In this document: positions 17,056 through 30,550 of the stretch, piece by piece
Layout: each line of letters begins with the position of its first letter
Position numbering within the stretch: position 1 is the stretch's first letter
DNA from: Pelodera strongyloides
Taxonomy: Eukaryota; Nematoda; Chromadorea; Rhabditida; Rhabditidae
Length of the DNA stretch: 64,000 bases
NCBI GenBank assembly: GCA_036852015.1
Contig: JAANDG010000006.1
Coordinates: 1 to 64,000 of the forward strand
Reading direction: 5' to 3'
Made by a program: the position numbers and the translations under genes
Notes under the pieces: generated by a model
Told to the model about the DNA's origin: nothing
The model's database searches: none
The model's input: only the letters and a program-made list of their open reading frames with translations

Positions 17056-18639
17056 CGCATGCGAGCTTCTTGTGCCGTTGCTTAAAACATATGCCCAAGT
17101 TACATAATATTCTATGCCAAATTACATAATACTGCTGTTAGACCGGTTGAAAGTTAGTTAGTGATACATATTGACAATTTCGGGTTGTTTCCAACACAGA
17201 ACACGTAGAGTAACACAGAAAAATGTTCTAAATAATTATGATCCCGAATATTCCTTGCAATGAAATCACATCAAAATACAAAAGAAGAAGAAAAACGATA
17301 AAAGAATTGATCATGGCTTGGGACATGGAGGGATCTGGAAATCAATCAATGGCCGAAAAATAGAGCGACATGCGCGGACCCACTTTTCTATTTGCACAAT
17401 TCAGTCTGCACTGGGGCTTGTATCAAACAATCTCGAGAAGAATTAAGTCCCCGCTTTTTTTTTTCGAATTCCGTGCTGCCAAACAGTGCCGAGAAATGAA
17501 CTCATAGAATACACTTAAATGAAGGAGCAAGTAGTGAACAACCGCAGTGGACCCAGAAGTCACCAACTAAAATAGTCAGAGCATCGAGCATTAGCGCTTA
17601 TGTTTTTGTTTTTCGTTCTCTATGCAGGCGAAATGAACATCGGTTTACTGTATCGGAACAAAACGGTAGACTTGTTCCATTCAATCCACATCTCAATAAA
17701 GGCTATATTCTTACTACTCTTTGCAACACAAATGAATGTTAAAGAAACACAAATGCGAATCATATGTCTAAAAAGCTTTATTCAACTATTACATATACAA
17801 AGTAATAAAACAAATGGGGAATGATTTTTCTCAAATGCTTCAAACGACGACTGAACCTACACTACAGATAATCTCGGAAAAATACTATGAGAGATAAGTT
17901 CAAGTAGGAAGAGCCACAAATTAGGTGGAGAAAGTGAACCGTCTATAGTAATTTATCTAAATTATTGTAGTATTGATATAATAACCATAGATAATAGAAA
18001 ATTTGTTGATGATCAGTTCAAAGTGGTGGTGTAAGGATAATGGGGAGAGACATTAAGTAACATTTAAGGCTGATTGCATATGAATAAACAGTACATAAAG
18101 CTCTATGAAATGACATGCTCCTCTGCTATTCTAAAACAAACATCAAAATAACTATTACAAAAACTGAATTGCAAGTTTTCGCGGTGAAATTGTTGAAGAG
18201 GCAGTTTATACTCCATTGCCGTTTTCCATCAATCTGAAATTAGAAAAGTAAGATAACAGACGACAATTTTCTGACTCCATTCACGCTTATTACACTACGA
18301 TAACATTACGAAACATAATGTTCCTCGATATGTGTACGTATTACATTTTACACAAGGTTCATAACAATAATAGCTGTATTCACTTTTATGGAGGGTTTAT
18401 TATCACTTTATCTACATTCACGTGTATATGAAACCCCAAGTTATCAGCATAGTTGCACTAAATGATAAAAGTTTCTTAAAAAGGTGGAGCGAATCCTACA
18501 CAGGACCACCCTATACTATACTACACTACGGCCCTCCCGTGCTTCACAACCATGTTTTCGTTCAAATACTACGCAATCCAAGTTATTCATCCTATATTAA
18601 TTGGTCCGGTAGGTACATGCATAGGCTCCGCCCACCTGT
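17056..18639. other. Intergenic, no gene recognised
   Basis: AT-rich spacer between two minus-strand genes. It would contain the promoter of the four-TM gene and the 3' UTR of the 73-residue protein. ORFs at 17600 and 18422 are unsupported. Confidence 0.6.
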
Positions 18640-19002
18640 CTACTCAGCCTTCTGGGCCTGCATCTCGTACTTCTGAGTGGCCGTCCGGGGTCGAGGTCCC
18701 ATGCCCCACTGAAATCAACAATTAAAAATAGGAAAGTGTGTTACTGGTTCACAACTACGTCCACACTAATCAGTAGCAGAAGATAAAGAATTCGCCGCTA
18801 AGTGTCTAAGATTAACTGAAAAACCGAACATTTTTGACAATACTCCTACCTTAGCGAATACAGTCGTATCGTCGTTTGGCGAAACACAACACCAGAGAAT
18901 GCAGGTGACAGAGATAATGAAGACGACGGAGAAGAAGGTCAACCAGACGGCAACAACTCCGAAGTAGTCGATAGTGTTCAGCTGTTGCTTGAGGTCGACC
19001 AT
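18640..19002 (-). CDS. Small single-transmembrane protein, 73 residues
   Basis: Two exons (19002-18850 and 18708-18640) join after VFAK to give 73 residues. A short polar N-terminus (MVDLKQQLNTIDYFG) precedes one hydrophobic helix at about 16-40 (VVAVWLTFFSVVFIISVTCI). A CC pair follows at the membrane face (WCCVSPND), a plausible palmitoylation site, then a basic, soluble tail (GMGPRPRTATQKYEMQAQKAE). A TTGCAG acceptor lies 11 bp before the start ATG, either trans-splicing or a 5' UTR intron. No signal peptide, so topology is open. The family is not recognised. The clean junction and ordered composition argue that it is real. Confidence 0.75.
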
Positions 19003-20522
19003 TGTTCACCCGCTGCAATAGACAAATTAGCATAATTCCCTAATTTTGAGGGGAAAAAGTGGCGGCTTTAAAGAAACCAATAATACACCATGCTACTTGC
19101 AACAATAATGTAGGAACCTACGAACAGGATAATAGAGCCAGAAGCATAATCTACGGAATGCAGTGAACGTCTTAGTTTTGTTGCGTGTGACTTCCTTAGT
19201 AATAAAAAGAAGGGGAGAAAATCGATGTGTTTGTGTCGCAGAAAGGGAGAAATCCACGAAACGGATGTTGAATTTATTCATGCGACTCGAGTGGAAGAGG
19301 GTCTTGGTAACGAGGGCAATTCTATCTTTCTTCAGAGATTGTGAACTTTTCCGATGCTTACAAACGACAAATTTAGACGAGCTATCATGAAGCTATTGCA
19401 AAATATTTTGTGTGATTGATGTGAACCAGTGACTGCTTGCGAAAATTTAAATCAATTTCAAAGAGTAAAATGCAGATATTGCTGTACGGCAATAAGCAAA
19501 TAATCTTGACGAATGAATGTCGTTCGTTTAACGGAAGCCAATAGAGGGCTACATTTCCAGCGATACGAGAACAATTGATCTTCAGCTGAGAAGCTATTTT
19601 AATCACAGAAAATAACCGATAGAGAGAGACTATGAATATGGAATATGGACGCAGTACAAAACATTACACTGTCAAAATGAAAGAACATGTCTGGTTCAGC
19701 GATGAGAATAACTTAATAATTTATTGGGAAAACTCTGTCAACTTCAACAACTTTCGATAGAAGTTGTCATTTTAAAACACTGAAAAATCGACAAGCTGCA
19801 GAAAAAAATTCTTTTCAGAGCACAGAAACGAAACGAACTCAGTGTTTCGGACGGGCAACAGTCCGAGGTTTGTTTTAGTATTTAAGTGAACAGTTTGTGG
19901 GTATTTCGAGGAGAGATGAAGCAGTATTTAGAGTCAGTCGGACGCTGACGGCAACCGTAGAATAAACAAAAAGAGAAGGGAGACAGCCCAACCCAAACCC
20001 CCAAAGAGAATGATCTGCTTTCAACCAAATGCACTGAAGTCAACCAATGTGCGCAAATGCCAAGTTCAAAGGAAAAAGCAGACACTACTCAATTTGACTA
20101 AAAAACACGTAAAATAAAGGTAATACATTGGAAAAGAGAGGGTGAGCGAGCAACTAGACTGCATTTTTGCACGGTAGAAGTGTATTGAAAAAGGATCAAT
20201 GGTGTCAAAAATTAAGCGACAAAGAATGACAAAAAAAAACAATTGTACCACCTTAATTGGGTCTTACAATGTTCTGACAGTGCGCTGGTGCTGGACCGTA
20301 CAGACTATTTATAATAATAAAAAAATTACAGCACATATATGAGAAGAGCCGGACGCAGCCGACAGAAGTACAAACTATGTGGGCAGGCTAAGGTAACTTG
20401 GAGCACAAAGTACAGAAAATATAACTATGAAACACGCGTCTTGATGAAGACGATATCAAACTCGCTCACCACTCTAACTCTAGCACTAACCTCACATTAA
20501 AATACCACTGGCCCGGTTATTT
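19003..20522. other. Intergenic, no gene recognised
   Basis: AT-rich. Several ORFs of 60-75 codons on both strands overlap one another and have no splice signals in phase. No repeat or RNA gene was noticed. Confidence 0.55.
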
Positions 20523-20754
20523 AGGGCGCGTTTAAGATGGCCGAAAGAAAGAAAAAAATAGGTTTTCGGCCGTTCAGGTTGGCCGAAAAGAAAACTTTTG
20601 AAAGACAATGCAAAAACAAGAGACGCAGACAAAATCCGAAAAAAATTACTGTATTTTTTCATTTCCCCTTAGTATTAAAAGTTTTCTTTTCGGCCAACCT
20701 GAACGGCCGAAAACCTATTTTTTTTCTTTCTTTCGGCCATCTTAAACGCGCCCT
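20523..20754. mobile_element. Foldback element with about 78-bp terminal inverted repeats
   Basis: The left arm begins AGGGCGCGTTTAAGATGGCC and the right arm ends with its reverse complement (GGCCATCTTAAACGCGCCCT). Arms match almost perfectly for about 78 bp and flank about 75 bp of unique sequence. The 77-codon ORF across it is palindromic in origin, hence its mirror-like FRPFRLAEKK and ANLNGRKP segments, and is not a gene. No clear target-site duplication; the flanks read TT and GATGG. Superfamily unknown. Confidence 0.9.
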
Positions 20755-23332
20755 GATGGATTTTGCTTGATTTAATCATTGTGATGCGTTTTTCATTGTA
20801 CTGCAAAATATCCTAATTTTTTTTTTGCACATATGAATTCGTTTCTACCTTATGTATTAAGTCATTTTACACTTATGGTATATTCATGCTTTGTCTTCTG
20901 TTTTGTAGGTAATTATTCTCCCTGATGATGGCGCAAAGCCGAAACGAAAAATAAATGTGCATACCAGCACATCGTTCTTTTATTGTTGGAAAAAGAAGCT
21001 CTCACAACATATTCTGATTATCTACACCTTTCCAACTTATTAGCGTGCCACTAAACAAACTGAACGACACTAAATTATGGCAAAAAAAATCAATGAAAGT
21101 TTAGCATGCAGACAAAGGATTTTTCAACTGTAAACTTGGCGACTACGTTTTATTTTATTCATTGCTGCTTATTGGCGTGTTATGCGCTTTCAATATAATA
21201 ATAAAATAAATGTAGCTTTCATTTGACCGTTAAATAGGAAAAATGACACAGTGCGTGCACAATTTAGTCGTTTCGTTGTAGGGAGAAGACGTCTAGGAAA
21301 CTACCAAGGCAAGACAAGGAATGTTAAGAAAGTGACAAGTACACACATCACAATTTAACTATGAGAACGATAAAAGTAGTGTGGTTGGCGGTAGACAAAT
21401 GTTGAACTCTGAACCAGGGCAGATGGTTGGTTCTCATGGGAAAGAAAGGGACAGGGTCCTACGTCGATCAATTGGCCTAGAGCAATGGGAAGCTGCACGG
21501 AAAGCCGAAAGAGGGAAAGAAAGAGGGAGGAGAGGAGAGAGAGAGAGAGAGAGTATATCGGGTCTATCTATGCCCAAGGTCCCTCTGCCAAACATACTTT
21601 GGTTCCTTGCTATGTATAGTCAGAAATAAAAAAGAGCTGGTTGTTATAGTTATGTTCTTGTCTCCTCTAGCTCTTTATTAAAACAATAGACGGCAATAAC
21701 GAAGCTTCTTCGAGTGGATGTGTATAAAGTATTTTAAACATCAAATATTTTATTTACATATATGTACACAAAACAGCCAGCCTTCATCCAATAGTAGCTA
21801 CCTGTGAACCACTCTTTCTCAAATGACTCTCCCTCCTTTCTCCCTCCGTCTAACCTCTCTTGAATAAGCCTCTCTCTACATCTCGGCTTTATCCTCAGTT
21901 CGCCCATTTAGTTCCCACATTCTATGCATTGAATGTATTGATCGTCGCAGGGCCCTCTCTGTGAAGCCCTCCCGTTACTCTTAAGAATGCGAAAATTTTA
22001 AAAAGGTTCGAGTGGCAGACAACAGAGTTGAGAAAACGGAGGGAAAGAAGAGGGAGGGAGGAGCTGCACCAACTGGCAACAACTGCAAACTAGCGGGGCA
22101 CAGTCAGAGCAATTTGTCAAGTTGGAATAAAATTGGTGACAAAAAGAATAATTAGCAATGAGGAAATCCTTATCTATTATGGGATCATAACTGGAAAAAT
22201 AAGCCGAAAATTCAGTCTTGGTCGCACTCTCAAAAACTGTTACACAGAATGAAAGTAAGAAAAACTTTACACAGAATGAAAGTAAGATAAATACTTTTTA
22301 CACGTGGATTGTCCATAAATTAAACGTTCGCAATATCAGTTGATGTAAGACAATGACCGAAAGACCCTGTGGTGACAATGTATTCAATCAAAACTAAACT
22401 TATGGCGCCAGCCAAAAGGCGGGTTATATGGGGGTTTCCAAACATGCTGAAAAGTAACAGTATTTTGAAAAAAATACGGCATTATTGACAGAATCACGCA
22501 GATGTTTTGGGATGCTTGGAAAGCCCATAATTCACAATCCTCAACGACACTACACTACTGGATCCCAGTTAGTTGATAAATGTAAAGTTTCTTGTGAACA
22601 TTTTTTTATCGATTTTCAAAAATCCACAACCACATGTAATAAGAACATGTATGGAAGAACGAGAACATGAATGGTGTTCCTCATATGCACAATCACCGCG
22701 CTATCAAGATGAAAATCTTAGTCTGCAGTGGGGAAATATATTTTCCAGCATCTTACATGAGATCAAAGCAATACATTTTATTCATCACAATCAATGACTA
22801 GAAGTGTTAAAGTGAACATAAGTTAAATTAGTTTAATAAATCCTAGAAACCAATAAATAAATAATAAGTTATAAAAGACTCATCACATAGTAGGCAAAAC
22901 AAGCAACCCGTAAGTAAAAATCCAGGCAATTCATTGTGACCTGTTATTTACGTCAGCAGAGTGGCCAGGAAGTTTCTCAATCGCGCTGCTTGCGCTTTAA
23001 AAAGGTAAAACGGTAAAGTGCATAGTTTAACCCGGAAACGGTGTACATTAAATTTTAACAACGATTTTTTTTCAATAACCCGTAAATAAAGTGGTTCAAG
23101 CTAAAATGTGCAATGTCATGTAAAATGAAATCTATTTCGAGATATAAGTGAGAGTAAATCTAATGGAATGATTATTTACGAATAACATCTTAACGTCTCA
23201 ATACTAGCCTAGCAGCAGGTAGTAACAATGGGAGGGGTTTCCCATGCATGCATACGAATGGTTGCTCTGTACATCGTAACATTTCGTCAGGTGCGGTGGT
23301 ACTTTCCAAATAGACATCAACTATGAACATGA
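20755..23332. other. Intergenic, GA-rich patches only
   Basis: A (GA)n tract lies at about 21525-21552. A partial tandem duplication (ACACAGAATGAAAGTAAGA twice) is at 22243-22288. Near 20920-20945 a CCTGATGATGG...CCGAAACG motif recalls hairpins seen in retroelement tails. No gene model could be supported. Confidence 0.55.
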
Positions 23333-26300
23333 TTATGAACTTTTGATGGTGAAGACGAGAACAATGAACTCCATCGGGGCAACATCCAAGTTCAGCTCCT
23401 TTACGTTCATCGGTCCTTTTTCCTTTACGGTTCCCGCCAGATTACGAACTTCGACTGTTTCCACGTTCAAAGCGTGCAGGTATTCAACGATGGGAGTCTA
23501 AATTATGAATATTAGCATTTTACAGTAAGCTGCTTGATGTAGCCACTAATTTACTAGTTTATCATTACTTTTTCATATAAATTTCTAAATTGAATCGTAT
23601 TATATTTTTTACCATCTCACCTTTAGTCCATGTGTGACGCAATTCACAGTTCCAGATAGCCCGCAATCGGCTCCGTGGCGGAAGATGATCATCATATGTT
23701 CGTTCGTTTCCGTCAACTTACGAACCGTGAGCAGTTGATATTCACACGGCAAAGTGAGTGGAATGTCGCGGTAAACTGAAATTATATGAAGATACAAAAG
23801 TACTATACTATCACGGATGCAGCTGTTTCTATCAAATGCGAACTTCAAGCGAATGCTCACCTGAAGAATGTCTCTCCTCTGTTTCAGCAGCGAATACCAT
23901 TGGTGGATAAAGCACCTCTTGAACGGCTCGGTTTCCTCCCAGAGAGTTGTATGCATGGTATTTAGACTAAAATGAGTCTGTGAAAACTACTGAAAAGTTT
24001 CCGATCACAACAATATTGAACTTACTGGCTGAGAGTTAAAATGAGCGGTTGTTCTCACTCCAACGTCTCACACACAGATTTAGCGAATGCCGAGTTTAGG
24101 TTTCAAGTGACTGCATCTCAAGAATCCGAAAAAGAAACGTGCACGCACTGCAGTGTGTGTGTTTTTTTTAAGTAGTATACCTTGTAGTTAGAAAGAACAA
24201 CATTGCAATTTCAGTACCTTTAACTTTTCAGTCACGCGTTCCAAAAGAATGATGAATTTCATATCGACTGGTTTCAGATCAAGAGGCAGACCGTCGGCTT
24301 CACCTCCGAGTCCTTTGCCGTCGTCTTGATTCAAAGCGCGATCTGTAGTATTGATTTGTTTACATATAAAAATACGTAAAAAGGTAAAAGTATATTTTAT
24401 TATCGAGAATCAAAAAATTACGTAAAAGGTAAAACAATGTTTTTGTAATCGAAACTTGTGAAAGTTTTCAAAATAATAAAACTGAAAGGGAACAATAGTT
24501 TGCAGTCCATAAGTAAAGTATCTTACCAAGCATTATCTCAACACCATTATTCTTGTACTGCATTGCTCCGTGTGCTACATTTGATGTAATTGTGTAGCGA
24601 AGATCTTGATCAGCAATTACTGTCGCAGTTGGCATTGGATAGTAATTGGACTGGACCGCCCCATCCACTTTCTCACGTTTCAGCAACTAAACAAACGGAA
24701 GTTTACAACAAAATACCATACTTTGCCTTCCTATATGTATGACAAGATACGCCACAGAAGTAAAACAGGAATGTCAGTAACAGTTCATACCTGCATTCCA
24801 ACACTGTCCGTGTACATGGATGAATTGACGGAATTTAGTGAAGTCTCGAATCTGGTTGCCAATTCCATATTCCTTTCCATTGAGATGTCCAGACGGATGT
24901 CGAAGTGCAGCTGCTCTCCGGCAACACCTTTACAAAAGACCACATTTGAATGCTAGATGAAGAATAGTTCAGCATAATCAAACGTGTACTTTTATCTCTG
25001 AGCCCCAGGATATTTGTTCTTTGTATATTAATTACCTTCCAGGTCATTTACAGTAAGAGAAGACTGCACGACATTTTGTCCCAACGTGTAGACTGTCTGT
25101 CGTACTGGCCCCTTGACGACGAAAGTGTGCGAGACGGGAGGAGAGTACTTCTGAAACGGCCAATTTCTCGTTTTTAAAATGAATCATAAAGTCAAAAGTT
25201 CATTTGTTTCCTCGCTCGATCTTCTATGAATCTTTATGTTTTAAGTTCGGCACTTCATTATGGAATGTTGATTCGCACCACCTGCGAAAGAATATGAATC
25301 TCTGTTCCTGGAGGTGAAAACAACGTACCTGATCGATTTCGGAAACGATCATGATATAGGCACCTCCCCTTGCTCCGGTGTAGGCAACAAATTTCTGAGA
25401 AAGGGTTGCCAGACTTGTGATAGCCGGTGTTCTGATTTTCTAAAATATTCTTGTACTGTCTCCGGTTTGTTGATGTGTGGTTGGTTTTTTTTGTGACATA
25501 CTTATCGTTAGACCAGAAAATAATGGACAATAAATAAACCAATAGTTAAACAAAGAAATGAGCGCAGATCTACCTGAATCTCTCCGTTCTCTGAGTGAGC
25601 TGTTCGTACACGGGTTGTGTTGATTCCAAAGTCGCTTAGACGAACAGGGCTCGATTTAAATTCCCTATGATGAACAGTCATACAAAGGATGAAAGACAAT
25701 TTCCTTCATGTTGAGAAAGGGTAGGAATTGTGATTAAGCAGTGGCTGTTTTAGTACACATCAATAAACAATAAGTAATATGGCTTGTTAAAACACTGACT
25801 TTGGTAAAATATTCGCAGTGATTCCGTATTTGTGATCGGGTGCAATGATCTCTGCCATGACTGTATAAGGAGCATCCAAGTCCACATTTCTCTTATGTTG
25901 TACATCAGTAGAGGTGGTCAATGTGTAGAAAGATGTTTGTAGTGGATTGAGAACAGTGCGGAACGCCAACTGAACTGATAAGATTTAGATACTATAGTAA
26001 TTTAAAAGAAACACAAAGCAACAAACAGATCAGACTTACCAGGTATCTGTCCTTGCTGATCGATCCTCTGTGGACGTGTGGTTCAACCTGTGCTGGAAGT
26101 ACATTTCCTTCGGAATCCTGCACAACGATATTCGTATTCTTGACAGTGACTGTTATAACCTCTTGCCTCTGATATGGCAACGAATTGTACACGGCCAATG
26201 TACTGAAACAAAATATAGAATATTCGGATATCGTAAGGTAGTGTGACTTCAAAGGGTTCCACAGTCTAACAAGTTTCTTGCCTAAAGTTGGCAATATCTT

Positions 26301-29300
26301 TGAATCATAACAACGCACACATATTTACACAAAAATCGCATGAAAACCTACATTGGGTTTCCTGATGCAACGTTTATCAGTGTTTTTGAGGATGTTTCGT
26401 TGTAGGCGAGAGGTTCCTCGACCTTCACAAAAAGAACAATAACGAATATTAATATATAAAGTATTTCGGTCTAGCACATCGATCTACAAAGGGAAGTAAT
26501 TCACACTTACGAGGTCGAACTTGAGTTCCGTGCTGATCAATTCTTCAATCACCGTATTGGTTGTTTTTAGTGCCTCGAATAATTGAAGTGAATAGTCTTT
26601 CATCACGGACTGCTTGCTGGTGCCTAAAGTGATTAGCGATACATTTACAACTGTTAGTTGAGGTCAGGAACAGTTGATCTCTGAATAAGAAACTCAGCAT
26701 CAAAAATGCGAACCGGTAATTGCATCATGATGTTGGAACAGCATCAACGCTCTCCTTGCTTTTGTAAGAACATCTGAATGCCGTTTACTTGCTGCGGAAG
26801 GCAAATCTTTCCACTGACGTGTTAGTAGAAGATCAGCTGTCCGGATAGCGTTCTGAAAGGATGAAGCATGAGCAACAATTCTTAACAAAATTAGCTGCTA
26901 CCACGTTAGAGAACGCTACTACATTCCTTTAACTTTCGTTGTTCAAAGTTTCCCAGAATTGCATATTATAAACCTTACGTGTAATATTCTTCCCTGTCGT
27001 TTGTAAAACGGCCGAGTTGTGAAATATCCTGTCCAGTATGAGTTCGCTGCGCATCTACAACAACTTTATCTCAGATATTCTTTTCCAATTTGTCTTTATT
27101 TTGATTATTAGTTTATTTCTCACTCTATCATGTTCTTAACTTATGTATGCCTATTTTCACATACTACTTTTGCAATTTTGAACACTACTTCTAATCATAG
27201 CGTTGTGACACTCGTATTTTGCATTTTATTAATTTTGCGTGTTTATTACTATCTAGTGACTGTGCATCTTTTTCACAAAGTACTTACAATGTGCGTACTT
27301 CACAAACGCATATAACGTACAGATAAGGGAAGAAGTCCCCAGATAGGGTTGGCGGCTCCTTCTTCTTTCCTTTGTACCATTTGTCTTGTGCGGCAAAGTA
27401 GTCTTTGAATGTGCCAAACCTGCAAGGGTAATTTAAAAATTAAAGGGAAACTAAACATAGGTACGTTGGAAGTTTATAACAGAAGATTCCCTACTGAATG
27501 TTCACTTCATTCCCTTTGTTGATTTGATCGAAGAGCTTGACGAAATTATCGTGTTGGAGATGCCATTCCTGGAAAGTAATATATCAGTAATTAAGAATAG
27601 ACAGTTTTGTTTTCAAAAGTAAACAACTTAAATGACTGAAAATGAGTCCTACCTCCATCGTATCAAATCGAAAATCATCTCCGTGCATCATTAAAACCAC
27701 ATTGCTTTCGTACATTTGTGCCATGCCACGTAAACTTTTCACCAGTTGTTCTGCTCTGAAAACGTCTATTTAGGTGTCTGACTGCTTTTTGAAACGCTTC
27801 ATGTAAGTTAACACAATATGGTTCAACCTACTTTGACTTTATATTTTCGTTTGTAATATTGGCTGCCTGAGGACTTCCACAATGCCATTTTACAATGCGT
27901 TTGAAGTCGAATTGACAACACACTGACTGAAAATATCGCTGTTAATAGAAGAGCCGACAAGTATGTAAGTAACAAACTCCAGTTTGCATAGACCATACCT
28001 TACTCGCATCAATGCCCTTTCAAAGCTTACACTGCATACGCTTCAAACATAAACAATACAATTTGCATAAAAGAATACTGGACTCACCGAATCGCTACCG
28101 CAAGAATTCAGAATGTCATAATGGGTGTATGGCAACACTTGAGTGAAAACATCGTTTACGCCTTTGATATCTTCAAAAAAGGAGCGCCAATATAGGAAGG
28201 AGTAAGAACAAACGGTCAGCAATCAAACATTTCATATACATATGAGTCATCGGTTTTCAAGATAAGTGCTACACTCACGAATAGTAAGTAAAAAAAGCAT
28301 ACTTCTAAATATGTCAATTATTACCGTGATATTGTCTCCACTTGAAAGGAATCGCTCTTTGTCTTTGTAAATGTTGTTTGATTCCATGGTGGATTCTGTT
28401 GATTATTGCCCTTTTAATGCCGGCTTTAGCGAATAAATATGGAACAGAATTACTATAGCCGAATGGATCATTTGACCACATGGAAGTGGGAAGGGTTTCT
28501 AAAAGAATTGCAAATAAACTATGTAACAGTATTTATTGTAAGTTGTACAAATTATACTCCGTCTTTCAGAAAACCATTGCAAACAATGTATGGCATTTAA
28601 AATATGATAGTTGAACATACCAAAGTTTTTCTTCATAAACTGATTTCCTTCGATGATATTGTCGACGGAAACAGGGAAGTACGCACTAGCTTCGTCAGTC
28701 ATTACCCAAGAACCAGAAGCCAATTCGAAACGGTTTGTCTCGATCAACCTATAGGACATGATCTATATTTTACTATAAATCAAGTCGAGATCCATAAAGC
28801 ATACGGGCAATAAATATGATAAAATTGTCCCCACTTAGTTTCTGCATTTGTACATCGGCCGTGGTGCGAGAAGTAGACTAATTCTACATTTATCGAAGCA
28901 TTTAGCATAACGTACTTTCTTACACTCTTCTTCACAGTATCGTTCTGTGCTGTATACCATCTTTCAAAGAAGATCAACTCGGCCCAAATAAAACGCATTC
29001 GCGGATTCTTGCTCAGAAATTCGTTCATGTTTGATAAAATTTGATTCGTGTCCTGACTGTAGGAATCGAATGTGCGTAGCCATCCTGAACAAATTCATAG
29101 GTTATTGAAAACAAATGTTTTAAACGTTACCATTTCTAAAAGTTATCGATAGAATGTTCGCCATTGAGATCGACTATTTATAAGGATGTTTTAAATTAAA
29201 ACTTGCTTTCAGTGACATTCGTCGTCAAAATTAAAACAAATGAGACAATTTCAGTACAAAATGTATGATATTTTGATGGACAGAGAAGCGATACAAATGA

Positions 29301-30550
29301 AAACTGTGGTTTAAGACTGTTTTTTTTGTTTGTTTGTTTATTGGTCGAAATACACAACTTAATCAGCATACCCGGATCAACATGTGAAAATGGGACGACA
29401 AATACTTCCAATCGTTGAGTAGAGGCACTCGGCACTTTAATTTGCTTCAAACTCACCTTTCCACCATTTATGGAAGAGAATATATCCGAAGTCTAAACAA
29501 CAATTGGATCCTTACTATTAGTTTCTTGTGATCCACATGGGAGTCATCATGACAAATCCTCCATCAAAAAAAGTATTATTTAGTAGTGTTTCGTTTACAA
29601 ACCGAGTGCGGAACCAGTCTATTGGGTATAATAGAGCAGATATAGAGTTTATTATACTCATCTACAGGATAAAGAAAATAGGCATAATTGTATGCTACTT
29701 TCCATTTAATAAACCACAATTTCGCAGAACATAGATAAAAAACCGACTAATAATTAGTTGAAGTAATTTCCAGACCATACCACTATAGAGTACCGCTATA
29801 GAGAATTTTAAAAAAAAACGTACATAATAGTTTGCAAGTGAAGTTTCCGCGGTCTGCTGAAATAAATCAACGTAAAAAGATGCACAAATAAAACGGTTGC
29901 AATATATGAAATGGTAGCTGCAATCAGTTTACCTGACTCGTAATATAGTGGCGGTAGAGCAAGTCTGGTAATTTTCATGACCTTCCGTGAACCGCAGACA
30001 AGGTGAATGTGTTTGATAATTTTCACTACTCTGATTCAAATCTTAGTGCAAATGTTAGCGCACAGCGGACATTAAATCCACCTAAGCATAAGTTTTATGA
30101 AATTTGGTTGCAAATGGGGTTTTGGTCGAGCGGGGGGCGAACCCGCATCTTCGGCAATCCGGGCCAGAACTAACCTCAATTTTTCGTTTGAAACCAAGAT
30201 GAGAATTTGCACTTGCCTGATAGCATGCATGTTTTGATTCCACCGGACTATCGTACTCCTCACTTCTACCAACGAGGTTTCGGTTCACTGATGTCACAAA
30301 TGTCTAAAGGTATAATATATGTACATTATATTGATTCTTATGAAATACGTTCGCAATTACATTCATAGCACGAAAAGGTGTATTGATGAATTTGTATTTC
30401 ATATCTCAACAAAAACAAAAATAATTGTGCTTAATATGTGTTTACCTCAGATTTTGTGTTAATCGCTATCATTGCTGTCAGCCCTATCGCAAGCATACAT
30501 AATAATATCGTTTTTAGTTTCCTTCGAAACGGAAAGGCCCATCGTGCCAT
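23333..30550 (-). CDS. aman-2: Golgi alpha-mannosidase II (GH38)
   Basis: Removes the alpha-1,3- and alpha-1,6-mannoses from GlcNAcMan5GlcNAc2, the commitment step to complex N-glycans. About 27 exons give about 1,070 residues. Exon 1 (30550-30446) encodes a type II anchor (residues 15-31); exon 2 (30303-30175) is stem. Catalytic exons run 29492-29372, 29084-28916, 28748-28621, 28498-28325, 28170-28088, 27926-27832, 27755-27653, 27568-27495, 27419-27321, 27054-26979 and 26852-26714. The rest runs from 26623 to stop TAA at 23333. Family residues are present: zinc ligands in HVDPG (H115, D117), nucleophile D228 in SNDPFGYS, acid/base D361 in HGDDFRF, and the His/Asp pair in FQHHDAITG (about 493-495). 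The motif usually reads HNDPG; here Asn is Val. All junctions are in phase except near 24218-24090, where the small exon (TAHFNSQP, about 24030-24080) needs an alternative donor. Gene symbol follows the nematode orthologue. Confidence 0.95.

Noticed and set aside
20537..20770. 77-codon Lys/Arg-rich ORF
   Set aside because: Its two halves are encoded by complementary arms of a foldback element.
20920..20960. CTGATGA...GAAAC pattern resembling a hammerhead ribozyme core
   Set aside because: Stem II would be only three base pairs with an extra unpaired T, and no complementary arms for stems I and III could be found around it.
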